Source: Streptomyces djakartensis (GTDB lineage: Bacteria; Actinomycetota; Actinomycetes; Streptomycetales; Streptomycetaceae). From it: a stretch of DNA of 64,000 nt. The translations under genes and the position numbers were made by a program. Below are positions 49,421 to 58,773 of the stretch, in pieces. Under the pieces are notes generated by a model. That model saw only the letters and a program-made list of their open reading frames with translations. It ran no database searches and had not been told where the DNA came from. Every line of letters starts with the position of its first letter. Position 1 is the first letter of the stretch. The stretch covers positions 124,001 to 188,000 of the forward strand of contig NZ_BMWE01000012.1 in assembly GCF_014651075.1 (NCBI RefSeq). Reading direction: 5' to 3'.

Positions 49421-50206
49421 ATGCCCGAGCTGCCCGACGTCGAGGGATTCCGGGAGGTGCTCGCGTCCTGCGCCCAGGGCCGCGTGATCCGGCGGGTCGA
49501 CGTGCGTGACGCGGGTGTCCTGCACGGGGTCGGGCCGCGTGGCCTGCGCGACGCGCTGGAGGGGCGACGGTTCGGTGCGCCGGAGCGGCACGGCAAGTGG
49601 CTGCTCGCCCGGACCGGCGGGCCCACCCTGGTCCTGCACTTCGGCATGACCGGCCGGCTGGTCTGCGGCAGTCCGGACGATGCCGTCGAGCCGCACGACC
49701 GGGTGCTGTTCACCCTGAGCGGCGGCCGTCAGCTGCGCTTCCGAGACCAGCGCAAACTCCAGGGACTCTGGCTGGCCCACGACGACTTCGGCGTCGACCG
49801 GCTCCTGGAGCGCCAGGGCCCCGACGCGCTGGCGGTGGACCGCGCGGAGTTCGGGGCCCGGCTCTCCGCGCGCCGCGGGCACCTCAAGACCGCGCTCACC
49901 GACCAGTCGGTGGTCGCCGGCCTCGGCAACCTGCTCGCGGACGAGATCCTCTGGCGTGCCCGGCTGAGCCCCGAACGCCGGGCGCGGGATCTCACCGAGG
50001 CCGACCTGCGTCGCCTGTACGGCCGGATGCGCGGAACGCTGAGATCCGCGGTCCCCGCCGGCTGTGTGCCGCCGCGCGACTCCTGGCTCACCGGCCATCG
50101 TGACGACCCCGACCCGAGGTGCCCGCGCTGCGGCGCGGGCCTGCGCCGGACCCGGATGGCGGGTCGCGGCACGGTGTGGTGCCCGCGGTGCCAGCCGGAG
50201 GGGTGA
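49421..50206 (+). CDS. Fpg/Nei-family DNA glycosylase
   Basis: 261 residues. Removes oxidised bases and cuts the strand at the abasic site. N-terminal M-P-E-L-P places catalytic P2 and E3; the beta-hairpin lysine is in ERHGKWLL; the helix-two-turn-helix reads VVAGLGNLLADEILW; the C-terminal zinc finger is CPRCGAGLRRTRMAGRGTVWCPRC. Base preference (8-oxoguanine or oxidised pyrimidine) cannot be read directly. No strong ribosome site precedes the ATG, and the gap from the roadblock stop is 42 bp. Confidence 0.92.
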   Translation: MPELPDVEGFREVLASCAQGRVIRRVDVRDAGVLHGVGPRGLRDALEGRRFGAPERHGKWLLARTGGPTLVLHFGMTGRLVCGSPDDAVEPHDRVLFTLSGGRQLRFRDQRKLQGLWLAHDDFGVDRLLERQGPDALAVDRAEFGARLSARRGHLKTALTDQSVVAGLGNLLADEILWRARLSPERRARDLTEADLRRLYGRMRGTLRSAVPAGCVPPRDSWLTGHRDDPDPRCPRCGAGLRRTRMAGRGTVWCPRCQPEG

Positions 50207-50541
50207 TCCGGCAGGTCACCTCTGACCGGGCGCGGCGACGGCGCTGTCACCGCGCGTGCCGGGCACTGGCCCGATGTGAAGTGGAACCGGCCGCCGACGT
50301 CGGCCGCCCGCTCCGTCCTCTCCGGGTCCCGCATGCCGGCGACCCCCACCGAGGCGCCTCGGCCGTCGGCGCGGCCGCCTGGCCGGGATCAGGGTGGGGC
50401 CCCCGCGCCGTGTACTGCCCCTGCGCTCTGGCCCGGGGCCTGGGACGGGCCGGGAACGTGCCCTGGCGCCCTGAGGAACCCTGCTTCTCCCGTGACCACC
50501 GCCATCCGCTCGCCGGTGCGATCCGTGGTGGCCTCCGTCGC
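50207..50541. other. Gap without recognised gene
   Basis: 335 bp between the glycosylase stop and the DMT transporter stop. Open frames here read as low-complexity Pro/Ala/Arg shadows without ribosome sites. No clear repeat or promoter was found. Confidence 0.6.
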
Positions 50542-51480
50542 TCAGGGCGCTTCCGCCGTCTGGCGCTCCTCGTCCGGCGCCACGAGCGAGCGCGTGAGCG
50601 GAGTCCGCGCCAGGGCGAAGACCCCGGCGGCGATCAGCGCGACCCCGAACAGCTGGGGCAGCAGCCACCACCCGGAGCGGACCGTCTCCTCGTACAGGAG
50701 GATGCCGAGGGCGAGACTGACCATCGCGTCGCCGAGCGTGAGCGCGGGCTGTGAGGCCACCAGCGGACCGGCCTGCATCGCGTTCTCGAGCAGGAACAGC
50801 GCGCACACGCCCGTCAGGGCGAACGCGTACGTCTGCCAGGCGGTGAAGAAGCCGACGAGCCCCTGCTCGTCGAGGATGTGCATGGCCGCCTTCATCAGTG
50901 CCGCCGTCACCGCGTAGCTGATCGCCGTCGCGGCCCCCAGGCATGCCGCCCGGGCGCGCCCCTCCGGACGCCGGAGGGCGGTGACGGCGAGGCCGGCGAC
51001 CGCACCCGCGCACACGGCGAGGGCAGGGATCCAGCGGTCAAGCGCCACATGCGTGCGATTGCCGGCGGGGGACGCGGCGGCCAGCGCCACCGCCAGCCCC
51101 GCCACCACCACCGTCACGGCCAGCCAGCCCGTGCCCGGCAGTCGCCGGTGCATCAGCAGCGACGCGACGACGAGGGTGAGCGGCAGCTCCAGCACGAACA
51201 GGGGCTGCACGATCGTCAGCGGCCCGGTCGCCAGCGCCAGCGCCTGGCAGACGGCGGCGCCGATCACCGCGAGGATGCCGGCCAGCCAGACGGGCCGGCG
51301 CAGCAGATCGAGCATCAGCCCGGCCCGCAACCCCTGGGAGCGCGGCACGGTCAGCGCCGCCTTGCGCTGCAGCACCGTCGCGACGGCGTTGCTGAGGGCC
51401 GCGCAGACCGCGAAGACCACGGGGAGCACGGTATGCAGCGTGGCCACCTCCCGGATCGGCCGGCCTGCCTGTCCTGCCAT
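50542..51480 (-). CDS. DMT-superfamily (EamA-like) transporter
   Basis: 312 residues with about 9-10 membrane helices, such as TVLPVVFAVCAALSNAVATVLQ, WLAGILAVIGAAVCQALALA and WLLPQLFGVALIAAGVFALA. Likely exports or imports a small metabolite; no substrate hint. Start ATG at 51480 has only a weak ribosome site; a GTG at EVATLH or later is possible. Lies 82 bp after the MatC-type carrier gene on the same strand, so it may share its transcript. Confidence 0.85.
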   Translation of the reverse strand: MAGQAGRPIREVATLHTVLPVVFAVCAALSNAVATVLQRKAALTVPRSQGLRAGLMLDLLRRPVWLAGILAVIGAAVCQALALATGPLTIVQPLFVLELPLTLVVASLLMHRRLPGTGWLAVTVVVAGLAVALAAASPAGNRTHVALDRWIPALAVCAGAVAGLAVTALRRPEGRARAACLGAATAISYAVTAALMKAAMHILDEQGLVGFFTAWQTYAFALTGVCALFLLENAMQAGPLVASQPALTLGDAMVSLALGILLYEETVRSGWWLLPQLFGVALIAAGVFALARTPLTRSLVAPDEERQTAEAP

Positions 51481-51562
51481 GGTCACCGCAACCGGGCACG
51501 AGCGCGATCGGGGCCCCGGAGAGCGGCCCCGATCGGCGGAGTGTCCCGTCGCCGTCCCTGCG

Positions 51563-52813
51563 CTATGACCAGGGCAGGACCAGGGCACCCCAGGCGACCA
51601 CGGGGCCCAGGGCCACGATGCCGCCGGTGTAGCCGATGATCTGGCGGTAGAAGCGGCGGGCGTCGACTCCGCGGGCATTGCTCAGGACCAGTGCGCCGTT
51701 GGTGGAGAAGGGGGAGGTGTCGACGATCGTCGTGGAGACGGCGAGAGCGGCGATCAGCCCGGCGGCGCTGAGCTGGCTGGAGAGCAGCAGCGGCACGGCG
51801 ATGGGGATGATCGCGGTGAGGATCGCGGTGGAGGACGCGAAGGCAGAGGTGATGGCCACGGTGAAGCACAGCAGGAGGGCGACGACGAGCGGGGCGCCCA
51901 GGTGGGCGGCGTGTTCGGAGATCTCCTCGATGACGCCGGCCTTCTCCAGCATCGCGATGTACGTCATCATGCCCGCGACCAGCAGCAGGGTGGACCAGCT
52001 GACACCGTCCACCGCCCGCTCCTGCCGCTTCATGTCCACCAGCGCCAGCAGAGCGCCGGCCGCCAGGGCCAGGAAGCCGATCTCCAGATGGAAGCCGAGC
52101 GCGCCGGCCACGAGGGCGAACAGACAGGCGAGGGTGAGCCACTGGCGCCAGTCGGGCCTGCCGGAGACGGTGACGTCGTCCTCGGCGGTCCCGTCGACTT
52201 CCTCGGCCAGCGGGACGGGGCGCCTGGCGAGCAGCGCGTATGTGAGGGCCGACAGCACCAGGTTGATCACGAAGCTGGCACTGAACAGCGCCACGGCGGA
52301 GACCTGCAAGTCGGTCTCGTCGACCAGGCCCAGCACCAGGGCACCGGAGACGGCGAGCGGGGAGAACGCGCCCGCGTGTCCGCCGCTGATCACCATCATG
52401 CCGACCACCAGCGGGTTGAGCTTGTAGCGGTAGGCGAAGTTCATGCCGATCGGGGCGAGGATCGCGACCGCCGCCGGGGTGAAGGTGCCGAACGCCGTCA
52501 GGAGCGCGGCGACCAGGAACAGCACCCAGGGGATCAGCGCCGTCTTGCCGCGCACCAGCCGAACCCCGGCCGCGACGAGCCAGTCGATGGTGCCGTTGCG
52601 GCGGGCCACGGAGAACAGGTAGGTGACGCCGACGATGGTGACGAAGAGCTCCGCCGGGAACCCCTCGAAGATCTCGTCCTCGGTGAGGCCGAGCGAGGCG
52701 GTGCCGACCGCGAAGGTGGCGACGAAGGCGAGGATGCCCAGGTTGATCGGCAGTACGGTGCCGACCACGAACATCACCAGCAGAGCGCCTATGGATATCA
52801 CTTCAGCAGACAT
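51563..52813 (-). CDS. SLC13/MatC-type dicarboxylate carrier
   Basis: 416 residues with about 11-12 membrane helices. N-terminal MatC-like domain (ISIGALLVMFVVGTVLPINLGILAFVATFAVG). Repeated loops typical of ion transporters: TFTPAAVAILAPIGMNFAYRY, SGGHAGAFSPLAVSG, and in the second half SSTAILTAIIPIAVPLLL and TSPFSTNGALVL. Probably imports a malonate- or C4-type acid. AAGGA lies 5 nt before ATG at 52813 (another ATG at 52816). A GC-rich hairpin at 52845-52861 lies in the 107-bp gap after the PrpF gene. Confidence 0.87.
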   Translation of the reverse strand: MSAEVISIGALLVMFVVGTVLPINLGILAFVATFAVGTASLGLTEDEIFEGFPAELFVTIVGVTYLFSVARRNGTIDWLVAAGVRLVRGKTALIPWVLFLVAALLTAFGTFTPAAVAILAPIGMNFAYRYKLNPLVVGMMVISGGHAGAFSPLAVSGALVLGLVDETDLQVSAVALFSASFVINLVLSALTYALLARRPVPLAEEVDGTAEDDVTVSGRPDWRQWLTLACLFALVAGALGFHLEIGFLALAAGALLALVDMKRQERAVDGVSWSTLLLVAGMMTYIAMLEKAGVIEEISEHAAHLGAPLVVALLLCFTVAITSAFASSTAILTAIIPIAVPLLLSSQLSAAGLIAALAVSTTIVDTSPFSTNGALVLSNARGVDARRFYRQIIGYTGGIVALGPVVAWGALVLPWS

Positions 52814-52920
52814 CATTGTCCTTGGGGCGGTGGGGACGGGGTGGCGCGCCCCGGGGGCGCGAGGGTATCCCGGTGCGGACGGCTGGGGGACCGGCTGCCC
52901 GAGGTGATATTCGTCCCGGT

Positions 52921-54054
52921 TCAGGCGGCCTGCGTGCCGCCTGTCTCCGGTACGTAGATACGGGCGTCGGCGAGAAGCCGCGCCGCCCGCTGCACGGTGA
53001 CGCGGCGCGGCAGGCCGTCCGCCACGTCCGTGCAGCGGACCGCGACCACGCCGGCGGGGGTGCCCAGGCGCAGCCACTCGGTGGTGGGTCCGCCTGCGGC
53101 ACGGGAGACCACGGAGTCCGCCAGCAGCCCCGCCGCCGCGACGGCGACGGCGGAGGTCAGACCGACCGCCGGGTGAGGGGAGTTCATGGTGAGCATGCGC
53201 ACCGAGATGTCGTAGTCCTCGGCCGCGACGTGTTCGCCCAGGGTGGTGGTGTACGGCACCGGGGGACCGACGAGCCCCACCTTGGGTACGGCATCGCCGG
53301 GTTCCTCACCCCGAGGGAGCCCCGGTTCGAGCAGACCCATCAGCGGCGCGGCGGTGTGCCGCACGGTGCGCAGCCAAGGGACCTCCGCGTGCATCCGCTC
53401 CAGCGTCTCGGCACCGGTTCGATCGGCGCTGCCGGCGTCGACGAGGACGACCGGGGCCCCGGCGTCCACCATGCTCACCCGCAGCGGGCCGACGGTGCCC
53501 GCCCGCAGTTCCTGTGCGGCCTGCCCGGTGGGAAGCAGTGAGCCGGTCGTGCCGCCCGCCGGTTCACGGAAGGTGAGGCCGACGGCGACACCGCCGGCCC
53601 GGGTGCCGGGTACGGTCTGGCGGCCGAAGTGGTGCACCACGCCTCCGGTGGTGTCCACGGTCCCCTCGAGGACCGCTCCGGTGTTGGTGTTGCGCATCAC
53701 CACAGGCGTCCGGTCGCCGGTGATCGGCACCATGCCCTTCGCCACCGCGTACAGGGCGACGCCGGTGGCGCAGTTGCCGCAGTTGCTCGTCCACTCCACC
53801 GAGCCCGTGCCGATGCCGACCTGGGCGAAGAGATAGTCGACGTCCACCCCGGGCTCGGGCGAGGCGCTGACGATCGCCGCCTTGGAGGTGGTGGGTGTGG
53901 CCCCGCCCACCCCGTCCAGTTCCACCGGGTCGCCGGCGCCGTACGCGGCGACCAGCATCTTCTCCAACTCGTCGCGGTCGGCGGGGACATGGACCTGGTT
54001 GAACAGCCAGCACTTGCTGGTGCCGCCACGCACCAGGGTCGCGGGAGTGTGCAC
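52921..54054 (-). CDS. PrpF-family isomerase
   Basis: 377 residues. PrpF proteins isomerise aconitate-like or oxalomesaconate-like acids using a cysteine pair. Visible: TLVRGGTSKCWLF with a cysteine after GGTSK, WTSNCGNCATGVALYAV with the second active-site cysteine region, and SPHPAVGLTSAVAVAAA. The gene is upstream of a dicarboxylate carrier and divergent from a LysR regulator; together they suggest uptake and use of a tricarboxylic or unsaturated dicarboxylic acid. Start GTG at 54054; GGAAGAG about 10 nt upstream. Confidence 0.87.
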   Translation of the reverse strand: MHTPATLVRGGTSKCWLFNQVHVPADRDELEKMLVAAYGAGDPVELDGVGGATPTTSKAAIVSASPEPGVDVDYLFAQVGIGTGSVEWTSNCGNCATGVALYAVAKGMVPITGDRTPVVMRNTNTGAVLEGTVDTTGGVVHHFGRQTVPGTRAGGVAVGLTFREPAGGTTGSLLPTGQAAQELRAGTVGPLRVSMVDAGAPVVLVDAGSADRTGAETLERMHAEVPWLRTVRHTAAPLMGLLEPGLPRGEEPGDAVPKVGLVGPPVPYTTTLGEHVAAEDYDISVRMLTMNSPHPAVGLTSAVAVAAAGLLADSVVSRAAGGPTTEWLRLGTPAGVVAVRCTDVADGLPRRVTVQRAARLLADARIYVPETGGTQAA

Positions 54055-54198
54055 GTCTGAGGCTCTTCCTTGATCAACGGGGGGGAGAGGCCGGGAGGGC
54101 GGTTACGGGCGGGTTTCGCTCCGGTGAACCGCTCCGGCGATGGCGAAGACCTTCGCAGAGCCATGACTTGCGAACAATCGCAGTTCGCTTCACCAGGG

Positions 54199-54215
54199 TT
54201 TAGCTGAGCTAAAGT
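54199..54215. promoter_or_regulatory. LysR operator over a leaderless -10
   Basis: TTTAGCTGAGCTAAA (54199-54213) is a perfect palindrome with the LysR T-N11-A form. It overlaps TAAAGT (54210-54215), which lies 7 nt before the LysR ATG. Further GCGAA/TTCGC-type repeats fill 54155-54190 toward the PrpF promoter side. Confidence 0.65.
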
Positions 54216-54222
54216 CGGCGCC

Positions 54223-55176
54223 ATGCTGAACGTGCGCCGTCTGCTGCTGCTCACCGAGGCCGCCGAACGGGGATCGCTCACCGCCGCGGCGGAGGCCCTG
54301 AGCATGACCACCTCCGCCGCCTCGCAGCAGATGTCCCTGCTGGAGCAGGAGGCCGGGCAGCCGTTGATCGAGCGGCTGCCGCGCGGTATCCGGCCCACCC
54401 CGGCAGGCGCCGCACTGGCCGGACGCGGGCGGGCGATCCGCCGCGAACTGCGTGCGGCTCAGGCCGACCTGGACTCCTTCGCCGCCCTCGACCAGGGCAC
54501 GCTGCGGCTCGGTTCCTTCCCCACGGCGAGCGCCTCCCTGCTGCCGCTCGCGCTCACCCGCTTCCGCCGCCGCCACGCCGGTATCCGTATCGAGGTGCGC
54601 GCCGGAGTCCTCGCCGGACTCCGCGAGATGCTGCACACCGGCGAGGTGGAGCAGGCCCTGCTCTGGGACTACGAATGGAACCGCATCGACGATCCGGCGC
54701 TCATGCTGACCCACCTCCTCGACGACCCCACGGTGCTGGTCGTCCCCGCCGACTCACCGTTGCGCGCACACCCCACCGTGCGCCTCGGCGACCTCGCCGA
54801 CCAGGAGTGGATTATTCGCGCCGACAACCACCCCGTCGCCGACGTCCTGCGCCGCAGCTGCCGTCAGGCGGGATTCGAGCCGCGCATCGCCTACTCCTCG
54901 CACGACTACCAGGAGGCACAGGCCATGGTCGCAGCCGGGCTCGGCATCGCTCTCGCGCCCCGCCTCGCCCTCACCAGCCGCCGCAGCGACGTCCGCCTCC
55001 TGCCCTTCGCCTCCGACGTGCCGGCCCCGACCCGCCGCATCCTCCTCGCCCGAGCCCGGGCCCGCTCCGCCACCCCACCCGCGCAGGCCATGTCCCGCGT
55101 CCTGCGCACGGTGGCGCAGCGGTTCGCCGCCTCCGACCTGCACCGGGCCCAGCTCGGCGCGGTCCGGCGGGGCTGA
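54223..55176 (+). CDS. LysR-family transcriptional regulator
   Basis: 317 residues. N-terminal helix-turn-helix (about 1-60, LLLLTEAAERGSLTAAAEALSMTTSAASQQMSLLE) and a periplasmic-binding-like effector domain (about 85-300). It is divergent from the PrpF gene, so it likely activates prpF-matC in response to the carrier substrate and represses itself through the palindrome at its start. No ribosome site before the ATG. Confidence 0.92.
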   Translation: MLNVRRLLLLTEAAERGSLTAAAEALSMTTSAASQQMSLLEQEAGQPLIERLPRGIRPTPAGAALAGRGRAIRRELRAAQADLDSFAALDQGTLRLGSFPTASASLLPLALTRFRRRHAGIRIEVRAGVLAGLREMLHTGEVEQALLWDYEWNRIDDPALMLTHLLDDPTVLVVPADSPLRAHPTVRLGDLADQEWIIRADNHPVADVLRRSCRQAGFEPRIAYSSHDYQEAQAMVAAGLGIALAPRLALTSRRSDVRLLPFASDVPAPTRRILLARARARSATPPAQAMSRVLRTVAQRFAASDLHRAQLGAVRRG

Positions 55177-55203
55177 CGGCGGGCGGAGCGCTGGGAGACT
55201 CGG

Positions 55204-56076
55204 TCAGCCCAGCTTGCGGAAGAGCCCCTCCTGAACGACGGAAACGACCAGTTGTCCCTCGCGGTCGTAGATGCGGCCACGCGCCAGGCCCCTGCCGCCG
55301 ACCGCGATCGGCGACTCCTGGTCGTACAACAGCCACTCGTCGGCCCGGAACGGCCGGTGGAACCACATGGCATGGTCCAGTGACGCCATGTCGAAGCCCC
55401 GGGGGCCCCATAGCGGCTCGACCGGGATGCGCACGGCGTCCAGGAGGGTCATGTCGCTGGCGTACGTGAGGGCGCAGGTGTGCACGAGCGGGTCGTCACC
55501 GAGCGGCCCGACCGCGCGCATCCACACGGCGCTGCGCGGCTCGGCGTCCTCGACCTCCTCGGTCTCCCAGCGCAGCCGGTCCACGTAGCGGATGTCGAAG
55601 GGCTGGCGGCGGGCCATCCGCTCCAACTGCTCGGGCAGCGCGCCCAGATGGGCCCGGATCTCGTCCGTGACATTCGGGAGCGACTCCGGGTCCGGAACCT
55701 CGCGGGCGGGCGGCAGCTGGTGCTCGAAGCTGCCCTCCTCCGGCTTGTGGAAGGAGGCGGTGAGATTGAAGATCGTGCGGCCCTGCTGGACGGCCGTGAC
55801 CCGGCGGGTGGTGAACGACCGCCCGTCGCGCACCCGCTCCACCTGGTAGACGATCGGCACGCCGGGGATGCCCGGGCGCAGGAAGTACGCGTGCAGCGAG
55901 TGCACGGGGCGGTCGCCTTCCGTGGTGCGGCCGGCGGCTACCAGGGCCTGGCCGGCCACCTGCCCGCCGAAGACCCGCTGCAGGGACTCCTGCGGGCTGC
56001 GGCCGCGGAAGATGTTGACCTCGATCTGCTCCAGGTCGAGCAGGTCGACCAGTCTCTCGGCCGGGTTCGTCGTCAT
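55204..56076 (-). CDS. tesB: Acyl-CoA thioesterase II
   Basis: 290 residues. Double hot-dog enzyme that hydrolyses medium- and long-chain acyl-CoA. N-terminal domain with QRVFGGQVAGQALVAAGRT and HSLHAYFLRPG; C-terminal domain with LDHAMWFHRPFRADEWLLYDQESP and ARGRIYDREGQLV, the regions that carry the TesB catalytic Asp/Gln/Thr set. ATG at 56076 has AGGAG about 10 nt upstream. It follows the Ski2-like helicase by 37 bp on the same strand. Confidence 0.93.
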   Translation of the reverse strand: MTTNPAERLVDLLDLEQIEVNIFRGRSPQESLQRVFGGQVAGQALVAAGRTTEGDRPVHSLHAYFLRPGIPGVPIVYQVERVRDGRSFTTRRVTAVQQGRTIFNLTASFHKPEEGSFEHQLPPAREVPDPESLPNVTDEIRAHLGALPEQLERMARRQPFDIRYVDRLRWETEEVEDAEPRSAVWMRAVGPLGDDPLVHTCALTYASDMTLLDAVRIPVEPLWGPRGFDMASLDHAMWFHRPFRADEWLLYDQESPIAVGGRGLARGRIYDREGQLVVSVVQEGLFRKLG

Positions 56077-56113
56077 GCGTGGGATTCTCCTGTGTTCGCT
56101 GCTGCCCGGCCGT

Positions 56114-58627
56114 TCACAGCTGGCCGACGTCGGTGACACGGACCACCGCGCGGCCCTCCGCGTCGGAAGCGGTGAGGTCGACCTCCGCGCTGATGCCCCA
56201 GTCGTGGTCGCCGTTCGGGTCGTGGAAGATCTGCCGGACGCGCCACAGGGCGTTCTCGGGCTCCTCCTCGATGAGCAGCAGCTTGGGGCCGCGCGCGTCC
56301 GGGCCGGTCCCGAGGTCCTCGTACTCGTCCCAGTACTTGTCCATCGCCTCGCCCCACGCGTCCGCGTCCCAGCCGGACTCCGCGTCCATCTCGCCCAGCT
56401 CCTCGACCTGGTCCAGCGCGGCCAGCTCGACCCGGCGGAACATGGCGTTGCGGACCAGGACCCGGAAGGCCCGCGCGTTGGCGGTGACGGGCTTGACCTC
56501 GTCGGCCTTCTCCTGGGCCTCCTCTGCGGTCATCTCCGCCGGGTTGGCCAGCTGCTCCCACTCGTCCAGCAGGCTGGAGTCGACCTGGCGCACCATCTCG
56601 CCCAGCCAGGCGATCAGGTCTTCCAGGTCCTCGGACTTGAGGTCGTCCGGGACGGTGTGGTCGAGGGCCTTGTAGGCGCTGGCGAGGTAGCGCAGCACGA
56701 TGCCCTCGGTGCGGGCCAGCTCGTAGTGGGACACCAGCTCCGTGAAGGACAGCGCCCGTTCGTACATGTCCCGGATGACCGACTTCGGCGACAGCGGATG
56801 GTCGCCGACCCAGGGGTGGCTCTTGCGGTACGTGTCGTACGCGTGGAAGAGCAGCTCCTCCAGCGGCTTCGGGTACGTGATGTCCTGGAGGCGCTCCATG
56901 CGCTCCTCGTACTCGACGCCGTCGGCCTTCATCTGGGCCACGGCCTCGCCGCGCGCCTTGTTCTGCTGGGCGGCGAGGATCTGCCGCGGGTCGTCCAGCG
57001 TCGACTCCACCACGGACACCATGTCGAGGGCGTACGACGGCGACTCCGGGTCGAGCAGCTCGAACGCGGCGAGCGCGAACGTGGACAGCGGCTGGTTGAG
57101 CGCGAAGTCCTGCTGGAGGTCGACCGTGAGGCGGACGATCCGGCCGGTGGCGTCCGGCTCGTCGAGCTTCTCGACGATGCCGCCGTCGAGCAGCGAGCGG
57201 TAGATGGCGATGGCCCGGCGGATGTGCCGCAGCTGCTGCTTGCGGGGCTCGTGGTTGTCCTCCAGCAGCCGCCGCATCGCCTCGAAGGCGTTGCCGGGGC
57301 GGGCGATCACCGACAGCAGCATCGTGTGCGTCACCCGGAACCGGGAGGTCAGCGGCTCCGGTTCGGAGGCGATGAGCTTCTCGAAGGTCTGCTCCGACCA
57401 GGCGACGAAACCCTCGGGCGCCTTCTTGCGGACGACCTTGCGCCGCTTCTTCGGGTCGTCGCCCGCCTTGGCGAGCGCCTTCTCGTTCTCGACGACGTGC
57501 TCGGGCGCCTGCGCGACGACGAACCCCTCCGTGTCGAACCCGGCCCGCCCCGCCCGGCCCGCGATCTGGTGGAACTCCCGGGCGCGCAGGGTGCGGACGC
57601 GGTTGCCGTCGTACTTGGTGAGGGCCGTGAACAGCACGGTACGGATGGGGACGTTGACGCCCACGCCGAGCGTGTCCGTACCGCAGATGACCTTCAGCAG
57701 ACCGGCCTGCGCCAGCTTCTCCACCAGGCGCCGGTACTTGGGCAGCATCCCGGCGTGGTGGACGCCGATGCCGTGCCGGACGTAGCGGGAGAGGTTGCGG
57801 CCGAACTTCGTGGTGAAGCGGAAGTTGCCGATCAGCTCGGCGATCTGTTCCTTCTCCTCGCGCGAGCACATGTTGATGCTCATCAGCGCCTGCGCCCGCT
57901 CCACGGCCTGCGCCTGGGTGAAGTGCACGATGTAGACGGGCGCCTGCCGGGCCTGGAGCAGGTCGGTCAGCGTCTCCGTGAGCGGCGTGTAGCGGTACTC
58001 GTAGGACAGCGGTACCGGCCGGGTCGCCGAGCGGACCACCGCCGTCGGGCGGCCGGTGCGGCGGGTGAGGTCCTTCTCGAAGAAGGAGACGTCACCGAGC
58101 GTGGCCGACATCAGCACGAACTGCGCCTGCGGCAGCTCCAGGATCGGGATCTGCCAGGCCCAGCCGCGGTCGCCCTCCGCGTAGAAGTGGAACTCGTCCA
58201 TCACGACCTGGCCGACGTCCGCGTCCTTGCCGTCGCGCAGCGCGATCGACGCGAGGACCTCGGCGGTGCAGCAGATCACCGGGGCGTCGGCGTTGACGGA
58301 GGCGTCACCGGTCAGCATGCCGACGTTCTCGGTGCCGAAGATCTTGCACAGCTCGAAGAACTTCTCCGACACCAGCGCCTTGATCGGCGCCGTGTAGAAG
58401 GTGACCTCGTCCCGGGCCAGCGCCGCGAAGTGCGCACCCGCCGCGATCATGCTCTTGCCGGACCCGGTGGGCGTCGACACGATCACGTTGGCGCCGGAGA
58501 CCACCTCGATCAGCGCCTCCTCCTGGTGGGGATAGAGGGTGAGACCCCGCTCACCGGCCCACGACTCGAAGGCTTCGTACAGGGCGTCGGGGTCGGCGGT
58601 CCGCGGCAGCTGATCGATGAGGGTCAC
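56114..58627 (-). CDS. Ski2-like DEAD/DEAH-box helicase (DUF3516)
   Basis: 837 residues. ATPase core: STPTGSGKSM (Walker A), VMDEFHFYAEGDRGWAWQ (DExH box), LMSATLGD (motif III), and helicase C with HHAGMLPKYRR and QIAGRAGRAGFDTEG. The C-terminal half carries the DUF3516 domain of an actinobacterial family. Likely RNA- or DNA-unwinding; target unknown. GTG start at 58627 has no clear ribosome site; the upstream ATG at 58720 would run over the divergent gene's promoter. Confidence 0.9.
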   Translation of the reverse strand: MTLIDQLPRTADPDALYEAFESWAGERGLTLYPHQEEALIEVVSGANVIVSTPTGSGKSMIAAGAHFAALARDEVTFYTAPIKALVSEKFFELCKIFGTENVGMLTGDASVNADAPVICCTAEVLASIALRDGKDADVGQVVMDEFHFYAEGDRGWAWQIPILELPQAQFVLMSATLGDVSFFEKDLTRRTGRPTAVVRSATRPVPLSYEYRYTPLTETLTDLLQARQAPVYIVHFTQAQAVERAQALMSINMCSREEKEQIAELIGNFRFTTKFGRNLSRYVRHGIGVHHAGMLPKYRRLVEKLAQAGLLKVICGTDTLGVGVNVPIRTVLFTALTKYDGNRVRTLRAREFHQIAGRAGRAGFDTEGFVVAQAPEHVVENEKALAKAGDDPKKRRKVVRKKAPEGFVAWSEQTFEKLIASEPEPLTSRFRVTHTMLLSVIARPGNAFEAMRRLLEDNHEPRKQQLRHIRRAIAIYRSLLDGGIVEKLDEPDATGRIVRLTVDLQQDFALNQPLSTFALAAFELLDPESPSYALDMVSVVESTLDDPRQILAAQQNKARGEAVAQMKADGVEYEERMERLQDITYPKPLEELLFHAYDTYRKSHPWVGDHPLSPKSVIRDMYERALSFTELVSHYELARTEGIVLRYLASAYKALDHTVPDDLKSEDLEDLIAWLGEMVRQVDSSLLDEWEQLANPAEMTAEEAQEKADEVKPVTANARAFRVLVRNAMFRRVELAALDQVEELGEMDAESGWDADAWGEAMDKYWDEYEDLGTGPDARGPKLLLIEEEPENALWRVRQIFHDPNGDHDWGISAEVDLTASDAEGRAVVRVTDVGQL

Positions 58628-58773
58628 GCACCCATCTTGCCTGGCCCGGTGCCCGATGCGGGAATCGGCTGCGGGCCCGAAGATCACGAACGCTACGCTG
58701 GGGCGCCGACGGAGCGTCAACGCACCCGGTCAACTGGACAGCGGCACACGAGGAATGGGGCGGGGCAACCGCG

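Noticed and set aside
52845..52861. CGCGCCCC/GGGGGCGCG hairpin as an operator of matC
   Set aside because: The loop is only about 1 nt and the sequence is pure G/C; equally likely to be a weak terminator or chance, so only mentioned with the carrier gene.
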